Shown piece after piece: positions 9,220 to 17,580 of a stretch of DNA of 64,000 bases (position 1 is its first letter; every line of letters starts with the position of its first letter). This DNA comes from Gammaproteobacteria bacterium (lineage in GTDB: Bacteria > Pseudomonadota > Gammaproteobacteria > Ga0077536): positions 124,001-188,000 of the forward strand of contig JACQWY010000018.1 in assembly GCA_016209015.1 (NCBI GenBank), read 5' to 3'. The notes under the pieces are model-generated. The model saw only the letters and a list, made by a program, of their open reading frames with translations, ran no database searches and was not told the origin of the DNA. Position numbers and translations under genes: made by a program.

Positions 9220-9338
9220 AAAATTTCGGGGACACGATACTTAATTCGGCTTCGACCATTGGTCGTCGAGGAAGCATGTCGGCCGAATTGAGCTTCGTGT
9301 CCCCGAAATTTAATTAAGGTTCGTGTCCCCGAAATTTT
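9220..9338. repeat. Three copies of a GTGTCCCCGAAATT repeat, one inverted against two
   Basis: The sequence AATTTCGGGGACACGATAC lies at 9222-9240 and continues to TTAATT. Its reverse complement recurs at 9285-9311 (about four mismatches) and at 9312-9338 (two mismatches over 27 bases). Between the inverted copies lies a short hairpin (GCTTCGACC...GAAGC, 9249-9275). Repeats of this form are scattered in many proteobacterial genomes, often next to REP-associated tyrosine transposases. No transposase is present here, so this is probably a non-autonomous or remnant copy. The association is from memory and unverified. Confidence 0.6.
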
Positions 9339-9344
9339 GTAGAC

Positions 9345-9511
9345 GTCGCCCTCGCGCAGGCGAGGGCCCAGGCGGTGACCAACGGCACGCGCAGTGAACC
9401 TCGGACTCTAGAGCGCTCCATTCCGCACCGCGCCCGCTTTCTGCGCTGGGCCCGCGGCTCAATCCCAGCGCCATGGCTGAACGACTGGGCCCTCGCCTGC
9501 GCGAGGGCGAC
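9345..9511. repeat. Inverted pair of REP-like hairpins (BIME-like)
   Basis: A 27-base sequence at 9345-9371 recurs as an exact reverse complement at 9485-9511. Each arm contains its own hairpin, CCCTCGC-GCAG-GCGAGGG, which is typical of REP elements, and the pair encloses 113 bases that include a third hairpin (GCGCTGGG...CCCAGCGC, about 9449-9477). Such inverted REP pairs can act as transcription barriers, mRNA stabilisers or gyrase/IHF sites. The exact arm identity suggests recent origin or selection. Confidence 0.65.
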
Positions 9512-9570
9512 ACGTGGGAAATACGCGCCGCAGTGTGCTGAGGAACAGTCCCGCAGTTCGGAGAAGAGCC

Positions 9571-9603
9571 AAAAAAAAAGCCCCGGGGGAGAACCACCGA
9601 GGC
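9571..9603 (-). terminator. Orphan intrinsic terminator
   Basis: Read on the reverse strand, GCCTCGG (9603-9597), a ten-base loop, CCGGGGC (9586-9580) and nine T (9579-9571) form a classic Rho-independent terminator with a 7-bp stem including one G-T pair. No protein gene lies upstream on this strand before the divergent ABC operon, so it probably ends an unannotated transcript that starts within 9604-9990. Confidence 0.65.
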
Positions 9604-9800
9604 GTTGAGGGGGAGTTAGAGGGAAGTCACACGGCGTTACTGTATGAGACCTCCGACTGAACTGATGGGAATCAGTTCACGTGTACTGTAGCAAGATGTG
9701 ACGCTAAGGTTAACTACCTTTTGCAGCCCTCTTCGACCGGCCCGGACGAATTCCGCTACTCATTGTTTCATAAGAGTTTTTACAGATTCCTCAGGTAACT
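9580..9800 (-). ncRNA. Candidate small RNA ending at the orphan terminator
   Basis: The roughly 220 bases upstream of the terminator are clearly less GC-rich than the surroundings and contain a perfect 8-bp hairpin GAACTGAT-TCCC-ATCAGTTC (about 9657-9676) and the palindrome GGTTAACTACC-like sequence near 9712. A 17-codon frame (ATG near 9760) is present but has no ribosome site. The 5' end is unknown and the interval is a guess. It does not resemble 6S, tmRNA or RNase P as far as I can tell. Confidence 0.28.
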
Positions 9801-9970
9801 TCTACGGAGTGCGCCGTAAGCCGGGGAACGGGTGTGCGGCGGGCGCCCGGAGACGCCGGCAACGGCGCTGAATCAGCCCCTTCGAACACCTCTCCGAAGG
9901 CTCGGAGCCGGCGTTCCGGGCGGCCGTGGCGCGCCGCAGAGCCCTCGCGATTCCGCCCCTCGAAGCGTCG

Positions 9971-10008
9971 CCTGTCCGGCTTCGTAATATTCCCGTACAG
10001 GTTTTTTT
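9971..10008 (+). terminator. Possible forward terminator with T7 tail
   Basis: CCTGTCCGG at 9971-9979 can pair with CCGTACAGG at 9993-10001 (eight pairs, one mismatch), followed directly by seven T at 10002-10008. There is no protein gene upstream on this strand back to 1576, so this is either the end of a second small transcript or a chance structure within the inverted-repeat region. Confidence 0.35.
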
Positions 10009-10086
10009 AAGGCTACTAATTGGATTATTCGCATGAACGCCTGTACGGGACGATTCGCGGTTGCTTCTTCCAGCAATCCCGTACGG
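9991..10086. repeat. 11-bp inverted repeat TCCCGTACAGG with a third related copy
   Basis: TCCCGTACAGG at 9991-10001 is mirrored exactly by CCTGTACGGGA at 10040-10050 across 38 AT-rich bases, and TCCCGTACGG recurs at 10077-10086 in the first orientation. The middle copy can therefore pair with either flank, giving two mutually exclusive hairpins. Possible roles are an operator array, an attenuator or the end of a mobile element. The remaining bases to 10393 show nothing recognisable. Confidence 0.45.
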
Positions 10087-10393
10087 ACATACAGAGTAGC
10101 TATGCCGCCGGGAAGGCGCGGCTCGGGCCGACATCGATGCGACGCCTGTGGGGCTCGGACCGCCCTGCCCGCGCCGTTCGGGCCGAAGCAAATCCGGACC
10201 ACGCACGCCCTCCGGCCCTCGGAACGGTCACCGGCGCGACGGCCGCCGCGCCCGGCAGGGGTCCGCTGCCGGGCGCGCGGCGGAGCGTGCCGGATCGGGC
10301 ACGGCGCTTCCTTCGGCCGGAGTCGCTCAGTACTCTGACGCCCATGATCCGAGCCTCCACGGCGCGCCCGGCGCCCTCCCCGTCCGACCTGCG

Positions 10394-11068
10394 ATGTCCG
10401 CGCTAGCGCCGCTGCTCCAGGTCCGCGCGCTGACCATGCGCTACGACGCGGAGGCGAGCGCGGTGGACGTGCTGCGCGAGATCGCGTTCGACGTCGCCGC
10501 CGGCTAGTTCGTGGTGCTGCTCGGGCGAAGCGGCTCGGGCAAATCGACGCTGCTCAATCTGCTCGGCGCGATGGACCGCCCGTGTGCCGGCACGATCCGG
10601 ATGGGGGACATCGAGCTCACGGCGCTCGACGAACCGGGACGGACACGCTTCCGGCGCCGCCACCTCGGCTTCATCTTCCAGGCGTACAACCTGATCCCGA
10701 CCTTGAGCGCGCGCGAGAACGTCGCGCTACCGCTCAGCCTCAACGGCCTCGCGGACGGCGATGTCGAAGCCCTGCTCGCGGAGCTCGGCCTCGCGGGCCG
10801 CGGCGGGGCGTATCCCGATCAACTCTCCGGCGGTGAACAGCAGCGCGTGGCGATTGCCCGGGCGCTCGCGCACCGGCCGCAGCTCATCCTCGCGGACGAG
10901 CCGACCGGCAACCTCGATGCGCAGACGAGCGCGCAGGTGCTCGCGCTCCTCGCCCAGGCCTGTCGCGACAAGGGGCAGACTCTCGTCATGGCGACGCACA
11001 GCGAGGACGCGCTGCGCCATGCCGATCGCGCGCTGCAGCTCAGGCAGGGCACGCTCCATCCGCTATGA
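10394..11068 (+). pseudogene. ABC transporter ATP-binding protein, LolD/MacB type, interrupted by an amber codon
   Basis: The frame from ATG 10394 encodes a 224-residue ATPase but has TAG at codon 38 (10505-10507). The sequence before it (LREIAFDVAAG) and after it ([14 protein letters not shown]) joins perfectly. Family members have Glu at this position, so GAG to TAG is the simplest explanation. Downstream are Walker [10 protein letters not shown], signature [14 protein letters not shown], Walker B LILADEPT and an ATHS switch histidine. It overlaps the permease gene by four bases (ATGA). Re-initiation at GTG 10511 would give a 185-residue protein lacking its first strands. This may be a true mutation, a sequencing error or a suppressed stop; the intact partner genes argue for recent or artefactual origin. 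Confidence 0.85.
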
Positions 11069-13590
11069 GTCCGCTGCTGCTCCGCGCGAGCCTGCGTTTC
11101 TGGCGCGCTCATCCCTGGCAGCTCGCGCTCGCCGTCGCGGGCATCGCGCTCGGCGTCGCCGTCGTCGTCGCCGTCGAGCTCACCCAGCAGAGCGCGCGCC
11201 GCAGCTTCGAGCTCGCGAATCGCGCCGTGCTCGGCAGCACGACGCATCGCATCGAGGCCGGCGCGACGGGCTTCGCGGAGACCGTCTATCGCGACGTGCT
11301 CACGCGGCTGCCGGCGCTGACGTGTTCGCCCGTCCTCCAGCAGAGCGTCGCGCCCGTCGCCGAGCCGGGCCGCCTGCTGCAGCTCGTCGGAATCGAACCG
11401 ACGACGCTGCCGCCGGCCGAGCCGCCCGCGGCGGCCGGCGCGTATGCACCGCTCGAGTTGATGTCGAAGCCCGGCACGGCGGTGTTGAACGCGCGCACCG
11501 CGGCGCGGCTCGGCGCGCGCGCCGGCGGCGCGTTCGACATTCATGTCGCGGGGACGACGCGTCGCCTCGCGCTCCTCGGCGTCGCACCGAACCTCACGGC
11601 CGCGGGCGGCTTGCCGGACGACACTGCGATCGTCGATCTCGCGACCGCGCAGGAGCTGCTCGACAGACCAGGCCGGATTTCGGCCGTCGACTGCCTGCTC
11701 GACGCCGCGCAGGCCCGCGCCGTCGCGGCGCTGCTGCCGCCCGGCCTCGAGCTCGTCACGACCGCGCGCGACGCGGCGGCGAACCGCGAGCTCACACGCG
11801 CCTTCGAGACGAATCTGCGGGCACTGAGCCTGCTCGCGCTCCTCGTCGGCATCTTCCTCGTCTACAACACCGAGACCTTCCTCGTCGTGCAACGCCAGGC
11901 GCTGTTCGGGCGGCTGCGCGCGCTCGGCGTGAGCCGCGGCGAGCTCAATGCGCTCGTGCTCGGCGAGGCGCTCGCGCTCGGTACGGCAGCGAGCCTGCTC
12001 GGCATCGCGGGCGGCATCGCGCTCGCCCACGCGCTGCTCGGCCTCGTCGCGCGAACGATCAACGATCTCTACTTCGGCGCGGCGATCGACGCGGTCGCGC
12101 TACCGCCGCCGGTGCTCGCGGCCGGCGCGCTCGCCGGCGTCGCGGCGACGGTCATCGCGGCCGCGGTGCCGGCGCGCGAAGCGACGCGTGCTCCGGTGAG
12201 CGGCACGCTCCGGGCGGCACGCCGCGATCCGCCGCGGCCACGTCGCCTGCGCCGGCAGGTCGCCGCGGCAGTGCTGCTGCTCGCGGCCGCAGCGGCGTTC
12301 GCGCTCGTACCGGGCCAGTCGCTCTGGCCGGGCTTCACCGCGCTGTTCCTGCTGCTGCTCGCCTGCGGCGTGCTGACACCGCCCTGCCTCGCCGCCGCGA
12401 CGGCCGTCGTCGCGCGGCGCCTGCCGTTCCGCGGCGCGTTGCCGGAACGGCTCGGCACGGGCATGGTGAGGCTCGCGCTGTCGCGCACCGGCATCGCGAC
12501 GGCCGCGCTCATGGTCGCGGCGGCGACGAGCATCGGCATCAGCGTGATGGTGACGAGCTTTCGCGTGAGCGTGACCGACTGGCTGACGACGCTGCTGCGC
12601 GCCGATCTCTACGTCGGCGTCTCGCCTGCCGATGCCGGCTTCGCCTCGCCGGCGGCGGTCGAGGCCTACAAGCGGACGCTGCTCGCCGACCCGGCCATCG
12701 CGCACGTCAGCAGCGTGAAACGCGGGGACGTCCGCTACGGCGCGGGCAGCGCACAGCTCGTCGCCTACGAACTGCCGCCGCCCGCACGGCGCGGTTTCCG
12801 CTTGCGCGGCGCGGCGCCCGACGCCGTGTGGCGCGTCTGGGAACGCAGCGACGCCGTGATCGTGAGCGAGCCGTTCGCGAACCGGCACGGCGTGCGGGCG
12901 GGCGACACGCTCGATTTGCCGACGGCCGCGGGCCCGCGCTCTTTCGCCGTGCTCGCGATCTACCAGGACTACGCGAACGAGCGCGGCACGGTCGCGATGA
13001 GTCGCGCGACGTATGCGCGGCACTGGGCGCTCGCGGGCTACGACGGCCTCGGCGTCTACGGCGCCCCGGGGGTGACGCTCGCGGCGCTCGAAGCGCAAGT
13101 GCGCGCCCTGCAGCCCGCGGGCCTCGCCGTCACGCTGCAGTCGAATCGCGCGCTGCGCGAACGCTCGCTCGCGATCTTCGATCGCACGTTCGCCGTCACC
13201 GAGGTGCTGCGCACGCTCGCCGTGCTCGGCGCGGTGCTCGGTGTCGTCGGTGCGATGCTCGCCCAGCAGCTCGAGCACACCGCGGACTACGGCCTCCTGC
13301 GCGCGCTCGGCATGGACACGCGCGAGATCGCCCGCACGGTGTTCGTGCAGACGGGCTGGTGCGGCATCGTCGCGGCGAGCCTCGCGCTGCCTGTCGGCAT
13401 CGCGCTCGCCGTACTGCTCGTGAAGGTGATCAACGTGCGCTCGTTCGGCTGGACGATGAGCCTGCACCTGCCCGTGGGCCAGCTCGCCGCGGCGTGGCTC
13501 ACGGTCGTCGTCGCCGCGCTCGCGGCCGGCGTCTATCCCGTCGTGCGCGCGGCGCGCATCCCGCCCGCGGCGGCGCTGCGCGATGAATAG
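11065..13590 (+). CDS. ABC transporter permease, FtsX/LolC-E-like, two FtsX domains
   Basis: This 841-residue inner-membrane protein has an N-terminal helix (about 15-40), a large periplasmic domain, a cluster of helices around 250-440, a second periplasmic domain (about 500-700) and three C-terminal helices. This is the arrangement of the large YbbP-like permeases with duplicated FtsX domains. Such permeases work with a LolD-type ATPase, encoded just upstream with a 4-base overlap, in moving lipids, lipoproteins or hydrophobic compounds across or out of the membrane. Its own frame is intact. The next gene overlaps its stop by eight bases. The permease-ATPase-CrtC/AttH order is a familiar trio whose substrate is unknown. 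Confidence 0.85.
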   Translation: MSPLLLRASLRFWRAHPWQLALAVAGIALGVAVVVAVELTQQSARRSFELANRAVLGSTTHRIEAGATGFAETVYRDVLTRLPALTCSPVLQQSVAPVAEPGRLLQLVGIEPTTLPPAEPPAAAGAYAPLELMSKPGTAVLNARTAARLGARAGGAFDIHVAGTTRRLALLGVAPNLTAAGGLPDDTAIVDLATAQELLDRPGRISAVDCLLDAAQARAVAALLPPGLELVTTARDAAANRELTRAFETNLRALSLLALLVGIFLVYNTETFLVVQRQALFGRLRALGVSRGELNALVLGEALALGTAASLLGIAGGIALAHALLGLVARTINDLYFGAAIDAVALPPPVLAAGALAGVAATVIAAAVPAREATRAPVSGTLRAARRDPPRPRRLRRQVAAAVLLLAAAAAFALVPGQSLWPGFTALFLLLLACGVLTPPCLAAATAVVARRLPFRGALPERLGTGMVRLALSRTGIATAALMVAAATSIGISVMVTSFRVSVTDWLTTLLRADLYVGVSPADAGFASPAAVEAYKRTLLADPAIAHVSSVKRGDVRYGAGSAQLVAYELPPPARRGFRLRGAAPDAVWRVWERSDAVIVSEPFANRHGVRAGDTLDLPTAAGPRSFAVLAIYQDYANERGTVAMSRATYARHWALAGYDGLGVYGAPGVTLAALEAQVRALQPAGLAVTLQSNRALRERSLAIFDRTFAVTEVLRTLAVLGAVLGVVGAMLAQQLEHTADYGLLRALGMDTREIARTVFVQTGWCGIVAASLALPVGIALAVLLVKVINVRSFGWTMSLHLPVGQLAAAWLTVVVAALAAGVYPVVRAARIPPAAALRDE

Positions 13591-14731
13591 GCCGCGCGCG
13601 CCCGTGCTCCTCGTCGCGCTCGCCGCCGCGGCGCTGCTCGCGCGTGTCGCATGGCGCGAGGCTGCGCCGCCCGCGACGACGGCGCCCGCCGTCGGCCGCG
13701 TGCTCGGCGAGCCGGCACCGGATCCGGGGTTCGCGCGCGCTCGTACGCCGCGCGGATTCGCCTTCCCCGCCGACCACGGACCGCATCCGGACTTTCGCAC
13801 CGAGTGGTGGTATTTCACGGGCAATCTCGCGGATCGGCGCGGCCGGCCTTATGGCTTCCAGCTCACGTTCTTCAGGCATGCGCTCACCGCCGATCGCACG
13901 CCCTGGGCGTCCGCCTGGCGCAATCGCGACGTGATGCTCGCGCACTTCGCGGTGTCCGATCCCGAAGGTGGACGCTTCCTGCATCGTGCCCGCACGCAGC
14001 GCGCCGCGCTCGGTCTCGCCGGCGCGAGCGCGGCGCCGCCCGCGGCCTGGCTGCGCGATTGGCGCTGCGAGCTCGTTGCGCCGGACGAATGGACGCTCCA
14101 TGCGGAGGACGAGGCCTATGCGCTCGAGCTCCGCGTGCGCGCGGTGAAGCCGCTCGTGGCGCAGGGTGATCGCGGCCTGTCGCAGAAGAGCGCCGAGCCC
14201 GGCAATGCCTCGTACTACTACTCCGGCACGCGGCTCGAGGCGACGGGTGAGTTGCGGATCGGCGGGACGCGCCTGCCGGTGCACGGCACGGCCTGGCTCG
14301 ATCGCGAATGGAGCACGAGCGCGCTCGGGCCGGAACAGACCGGGTGGGACTGGTTCGCGCTGCAATTCGCGGATGGTGCCGAGCTCATGTTCTACCAGTT
14401 GCGGCACGCCGACGGCTCGAGCGATGCGCACAGCGCGGGCGTCTACGTGGACGCCGCGGGCACGGTGCAGCCGCTCGCGCGCGAGGACGTCGCGATCGGC
14501 GTGGACGCGCGCTGGAAGAGTCCGCACAGCGGCGCGGACTATCCGGCACGCTGGCGGCTCGCGGTGCCGCGCGCGGGGCTCGACGTCGAGATCGCGCCGC
14601 GGCTCGCCGATCAGGAGTGGACGGGGACGCTCGTCTACTGGGAAGGCGCAGTGACCGTGCGGCCGCTGAACGGTCGCGCCCCCGGCGTCGGTTATGTCGA
14701 GCTGACCGGCTACGGCGCGCGGGCCCGCTGA
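13583..14731 (+). CDS. AttH/CrtC-family lipocalin-like protein, exported
   Basis: This 382-residue protein begins with a hydrophobic export signal or anchor (about residues 7-24) and then shows family features: a DFRTEWWYFTGNL segment near residue 70-82 and an AWLDREWS segment near 240. The family includes carotenoid 1,2-hydratase (CrtC) and AttH, and has a double lipocalin fold. Members encoded beside FtsX-type permeases are presumed to handle a hydrophobic ligand in the periplasm. No carotenoid genes are nearby, so a hydratase role is not suggested. ATG 13583 overlaps the permease stop, which supports translational coupling. Confidence 0.82.
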   Translation: MNRPRAPVLLVALAAAALLARVAWREAAPPATTAPAVGRVLGEPAPDPGFARARTPRGFAFPADHGPHPDFRTEWWYFTGNLADRRGRPYGFQLTFFRHALTADRTPWASAWRNRDVMLAHFAVSDPEGGRFLHRARTQRAALGLAGASAAPPAAWLRDWRCELVAPDEWTLHAEDEAYALELRVRAVKPLVAQGDRGLSQKSAEPGNASYYYSGTRLEATGELRIGGTRLPVHGTAWLDREWSTSALGPEQTGWDWFALQFADGAELMFYQLRHADGSSDAHSAGVYVDAAGTVQPLAREDVAIGVDARWKSPHSGADYPARWRLAVPRAGLDVEIAPRLADQEWTGTLVYWEGAVTVRPLNGRAPGVGYVELTGYGARAR

Positions 14732-14780
14732 GTGCGCGGAAGATGCGATCGATGCCCCTCCCGCGTCGGCGCATCCTGCG

Positions 14781-14806
14781 AAGAGCGAGCGGCGGCGTCC
14801 GCTCTT
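14781..14806. terminator. Hairpin between convergent genes
   Basis: AAGAGCG at 14781-14787 and CGCTCTT at 14800-14806 form a 7-bp stem with a GC-rich loop between the convergent CrtC-like gene and ppnN. There is no long T run in either direction, so it is a possible bidirectional terminator only. Confidence 0.35.
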
Positions 14807-14810
14807 ACGC

Positions 14811-16190
14811 TCACTTCACGAGGCGGTAACAGGGCTGGTATTCGCGCCCGTTGAGCCGCATGCGGCCCTGCGCGATGAACGACTGCAGGAGGTGGTCGAT
14901 CCCCCGCATCAGCGCGATTTCTCCGCGCACCTCGAACGGACCGTGCGCTTCGACCGCGCGGATCCCGTCCTCCTTCACGTTGCCGCAGACGAGGCCGGAG
15001 AACATGCGGCGCAGATTGCCCGCGAGCACGTACGGCGGCTGATCGCGGCTCAGCTCGAGCTTCGCCATGCTCTCGTGCGTCGGCACGAACGGCTTCTGGA
15101 ATTCCTCGCCGATGCGCAGCAGCCAGTTGAAATACGCGGCGTCGTCGTTGCCGTCGCGGAACGCGAGCACCTCGGCGGTGTCCCGCCTCATCATCGCGGC
15201 GACGTGCGCCGGATCGTCGACGACGATGCGGTAGCGCCGCGCGAACTGCTCGCCGAAGACCTCCTGGATGAATGCGTCGAGCTGACGGAAGTAGGGCTCG
15301 CTCGAGGCGGGCCCGGTGAGGATCAAGGGCAGCGGGATTTCCGCGTTGTCGGGATGCGCGAGGATCCCCAACAGGTACAGGAACTCCTCCGCCGTGCCCA
15401 CGCCGCCCGGGAAGATGATGATGCCGTGACCGAGACGCACGAAACCTTCGAGACGCTTCTCGATGTCCGGCATGATAACGAGGTTGTTGACGATCGGATT
15501 CGGCGCTTCGGCGGCGATGATGCCGGGCTCCGTGATGCCGATGTAGCGGCCCTTCGCGATGCGCTGCTTCGCGTGTGCGATCGTCGCCCCCTTCATCGGC
15601 CCCTTCATCGCGCCCGGGCCGCAGCCCGTGCACACGTCGAGCCCGCGCAGGCCGAGCTGGTAGCCGACCTCCTTCGTGTAGTCGTACTCGTGGCGCTCGA
15701 TCGCGTGACCGCCCCAGCACACGACGAGCCCCGCCTGGTGTCCCGGCACGAGCAGGTTCGCGTTGCGCAGGATGTGGAAGACGATGTCCGTGATGCCGGC
15801 CGGCGACGTCGGGTCGAAGCGCCCGCTGGCCTCGATTTCGCGCGTCACGTAGACGAGATCGCGGAGCACGGAGGAGAGGTGTTCCTGGACGCCCAGGATC
15901 ATCTCGCCGTCGACGAACGCGACGGCCGGTGCGTTCGAGAGGTGGATCCGGATGCCGCGCTCGACGTGCTCGAAGGCGATGTCGAAATCCGCGAACGCCG
16001 CCAGCAACTCCCGAGGGTTGTCCGTATACGAGCCGCTCGTCATCACCGCCAGCGCACAGCGCCGGATGAGGTCGAAGAGCTTGCCGTCGCGCGCCGCGCA
16101 GAGGTCGTTGACCTCGGCCTGGGCGAGCACCGCGAGGCTGGCGACGGGGTTCACCGCCACCGATTTCAGGGTTCTTTTCTCTATGCGCAT
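14811..16190 (-). CDS. ppnN: Pyrimidine/purine nucleotide 5'-monophosphate nucleosidase
   Basis: The 459-residue product matches PpnN (formerly YgdH) in length and plan. An N-terminal domain of about 140 residues precedes a LOG-type Rossmann core with VVCWGGHAI near 157-164 and the catalytic/phosphate motif PGGVGTAEE at 261-269, followed by a C-terminal helical domain. The enzyme cleaves nucleoside monophosphates to base and ribose 5-phosphate, and in E. coli it is stimulated by (p)ppGpp. It acts in the cytoplasm in nucleotide salvage. The ATG at 16190 is the first in frame and lies in an AT-richer leader shared with the divergent small gene at 16385. Confidence 0.9.
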   Translation of the reverse strand: MRIEKRTLKSVAVNPVASLAVLAQAEVNDLCAARDGKLFDLIRRCALAVMTSGSYTDNPRELLAAFADFDIAFEHVERGIRIHLSNAPAVAFVDGEMILGVQEHLSSVLRDLVYVTREIEASGRFDPTSPAGITDIVFHILRNANLLVPGHQAGLVVCWGGHAIERHEYDYTKEVGYQLGLRGLDVCTGCGPGAMKGPMKGATIAHAKQRIAKGRYIGITEPGIIAAEAPNPIVNNLVIMPDIEKRLEGFVRLGHGIIIFPGGVGTAEEFLYLLGILAHPDNAEIPLPLILTGPASSEPYFRQLDAFIQEVFGEQFARRYRIVVDDPAHVAAMMRRDTAEVLAFRDGNDDAAYFNWLLRIGEEFQKPFVPTHESMAKLELSRDQPPYVLAGNLRRMFSGLVCGNVKEDGIRAVEAHGPFEVRGEIALMRGIDHLLQSFIAQGRMRLNGREYQPCYRLVK

Positions 16191-16244
16191 GGGCTCATTC
16201 GTGACCGGCCGCCGGGCATTCGGCCCCGCGTCGGAAATTTCCGG

Positions 16245-16272
16245 TTGAAGTCAGTTGTGAAGTTCCTATAAT
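16245..16272 (+). promoter_or_regulatory. Sigma-70 promoter for the small coiled-coil gene
   Basis: TTGAAG at 16245-16250 and a perfect TATAAT at 16267-16272 are separated by 16 bases, facing the gene at 16385. The RNA would start near 16279 and have a leader of about 105 bases. This is the clearest sigma-70 promoter in the window. Confidence 0.65.
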
Positions 16273-16277
16273 CTTTG

Positions 16278-16335
16278 CATTAAAGATCAGCGCATTAAAC
16301 GATCATTGTGACAAAGTTGATCAAATTTTGATCAA
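16278..16335. promoter_or_regulatory. GATCA-containing repeats and TTGATCAAA palindrome downstream of the promoter
   Basis: GCATTAAAGATCA (from 16278) is repeated as GCATTAAACGATCA (from 16293), and a near-perfect palindrome TTGATCAAATTTTGATCAA occupies 16317-16335 (9-base arms, one central base). All lie between the predicted RNA start and the gene at 16385, where a bound repressor would block transcription. They could also serve the divergent ppnN. The regulator is not identifiable from this window. Confidence 0.45.
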
Positions 16336-16384
16336 TTCGCCATCCGCGCCGGGGCTGCAGACGATTCATGGGGGGCCGTGATTT

Positions 16385-16624
16385 ATGGGTACGAAAATGG
16401 TGTCGGACGGGCTGAACGACCTCGTCGACGAGCTCAAGACGCTCGAAGCGTTCTTCCCGCTGCTCGGGCTCGCGAGCGAGAAGGACGAGCTCGAGGAGGA
16501 GGTCCGGGAGCTCGAGGATCTGATCCGGGCCGCCGGCATGCCGGACGACGAACATTCCGTCCGCGCGCTCTCCTACCTGAAATCCGAGCTGTCCCGCAAA
16601 CGGGATCTCCTCGACCGCATCTGA
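16385..16624 (+). CDS. Small coiled-coil protein of unknown function
   Basis: The 79-residue protein is charged and helical, with heptad-like Leu spacing (LNDLVDELKTLEAFFPLL, then EKDELEEEVRELEDLI). A break at GMPDDEHS separates a second short helix ending in KRDLLDRI. It looks like a helical hairpin or a dimeric coiled coil. It has no membrane segment, signal or catalytic motif. It has its own strong promoter and possible operator, and it is convergent with galU. I do not recognise the family; a regulatory or scaffolding role is possible but unsupported. Confidence 0.7.
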   Translation: MGTKMVSDGLNDLVDELKTLEAFFPLLGLASEKDELEEEVRELEDLIRAAGMPDDEHSVRALSYLKSELSRKRDLLDRI

Positions 16625-16692
16625 ACCGCGCGGGGCGCGCTGCCCCGCCGCGCCGCCTCCGCCCCGCTCGCGCGGGACGGCACCCTGTCTCC

Positions 16693-17580
16693 TCAAGCCT
16701 TCGCCTGGGTGCGGTGCTTCTCCAGGTACGCGGCGAAATCCGCCGCGAGCTCCTTGTGCTTCAGCGCGTATTCGACCGTCGCTTCGAGATAACCGAGCTT
16801 CGAGCCGCAATCGTAGCGCTTGCCCTGGAATTCGTACGCCAGCACCTGCTGCCGGTTCAGAAGCGTCGCGATGCCGTCCGTGAGCTGGATTTCGCCGCCC
16901 GCGCCGCGCGCCGTCTTCTCGAGGATGCCCATGATCTCGCCGGGCAGGATGTAACGGCCCACGACGCCGAGATTCGACGGTGCGACGTCGGGCTTCGGCT
17001 TCTCGACGATGCTCTGGATCTTCGCCACGCGCTCGTCGATCTGCTTGACCTCGACGATGCCGTACTTGTCCGTGTCCTCCTTCGGCACCGGCTGCACGGC
17101 GATCACGCCCGTGTTGTAGTGCGAGAAGACGTCGACCATCTGCTTCAGGCAGCCCTTCTCGCCGCCGTCGATGAGATCGTCCGCGAGCAGGATCGCGAAC
17201 GGCTCGTTGCCGATCGCCGGCTTCGCGCACAGCACCGCGTGACCGAGACCGAGCGGCTCGGCCTGGCGGATGTAGATGCACGACACGCCCTTCGGCAGGA
17301 TGTTGCGCACGATGTCGATCATCTGCGACTTCTTGCTCTTCTCGAGCTCGACCTCGAGCTCGTAGGCCTTGTCGAAGTGATCCTCGATCGACCGCTTGTT
17401 GCGGCCGGTGACGAAGATGAGCTCCTCGATGCCCGCCGCGACCGCTTCCTCCGCGGCGTACTGGATGAGCGGCTTGTCGACGACCGGCAGCATTTCCTTG
17501 GGATTCGCCTTGGTCGCGGGCAGGAACCGCGTGCCGAGACCTGCCACGGGGAAAACCGCCTTCCTGATTGCACTCGTCAT
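16693..17580 (-). CDS. galU: UTP--glucose-1-phosphate uridylyltransferase
   Basis: The 295-residue enzyme makes UDP-glucose, the precursor for the UDP-glucose dehydrogenase and epimerases encoded in the same locus. It has the GalU start pattern [19 protein letters not shown] (residues 13-31), the [11 protein letters not shown] uridine site near 106-116 and VEKPKPD near 188. Length is normal. The ATG at 17580 overlaps the stop of the WbpM-like gene by ATGA, making it the last gene of the polysaccharide operon. The gap to the convergent gene at 16624 holds only GC-rich hairpin potential. Confidence 0.95.
   Translation of the reverse strand: MTSAIRKAVFPVAGLGTRFLPATKANPKEMLPVVDKPLIQYAAEEAVAAGIEELIFVTGRNKRSIEDHFDKAYELEVELEKSKKSQMIDIVRNILPKGVSCIYIRQAEPLGLGHAVLCAKPAIGNEPFAILLADDLIDGGEKGCLKQMVDVFSHYNTGVIAVQPVPKEDTDKYGIVEVKQIDERVAKIQSIVEKPKPDVAPSNLGVVGRYILPGEIMGILEKTARGAGGEIQLTDGIATLLNRQQVLAYEFQGKRYDCGSKLGYLEATVEYALKHKELAADFAAYLEKHRTQAKA

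Noticed and set aside
8588-9277. A 229-codon reverse frame upstream of the guanidine operon
   Set aside because: It runs through the riboswitch and the sigma-54-like site, has no ribosome site and no recognisable protein pattern.
9873-10202. A 109-codon reverse frame across the inverted repeats
   Set aside because: No ribosome site, mixed composition, and it covers the repeat and terminator structures. A decayed transposase was considered but no motif supports it.
13583-14731. Carotenoid 1,2-hydratase
   Set aside because: The CrtC-like fold is present, but no carotenoid genes are near and the ABC permease context fits the AttH-like branch.
16624-16692. Terminator between the convergent small gene and galU
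   Set aside because: Only generic GC-rich self-complementarity, without a T run on either strand.
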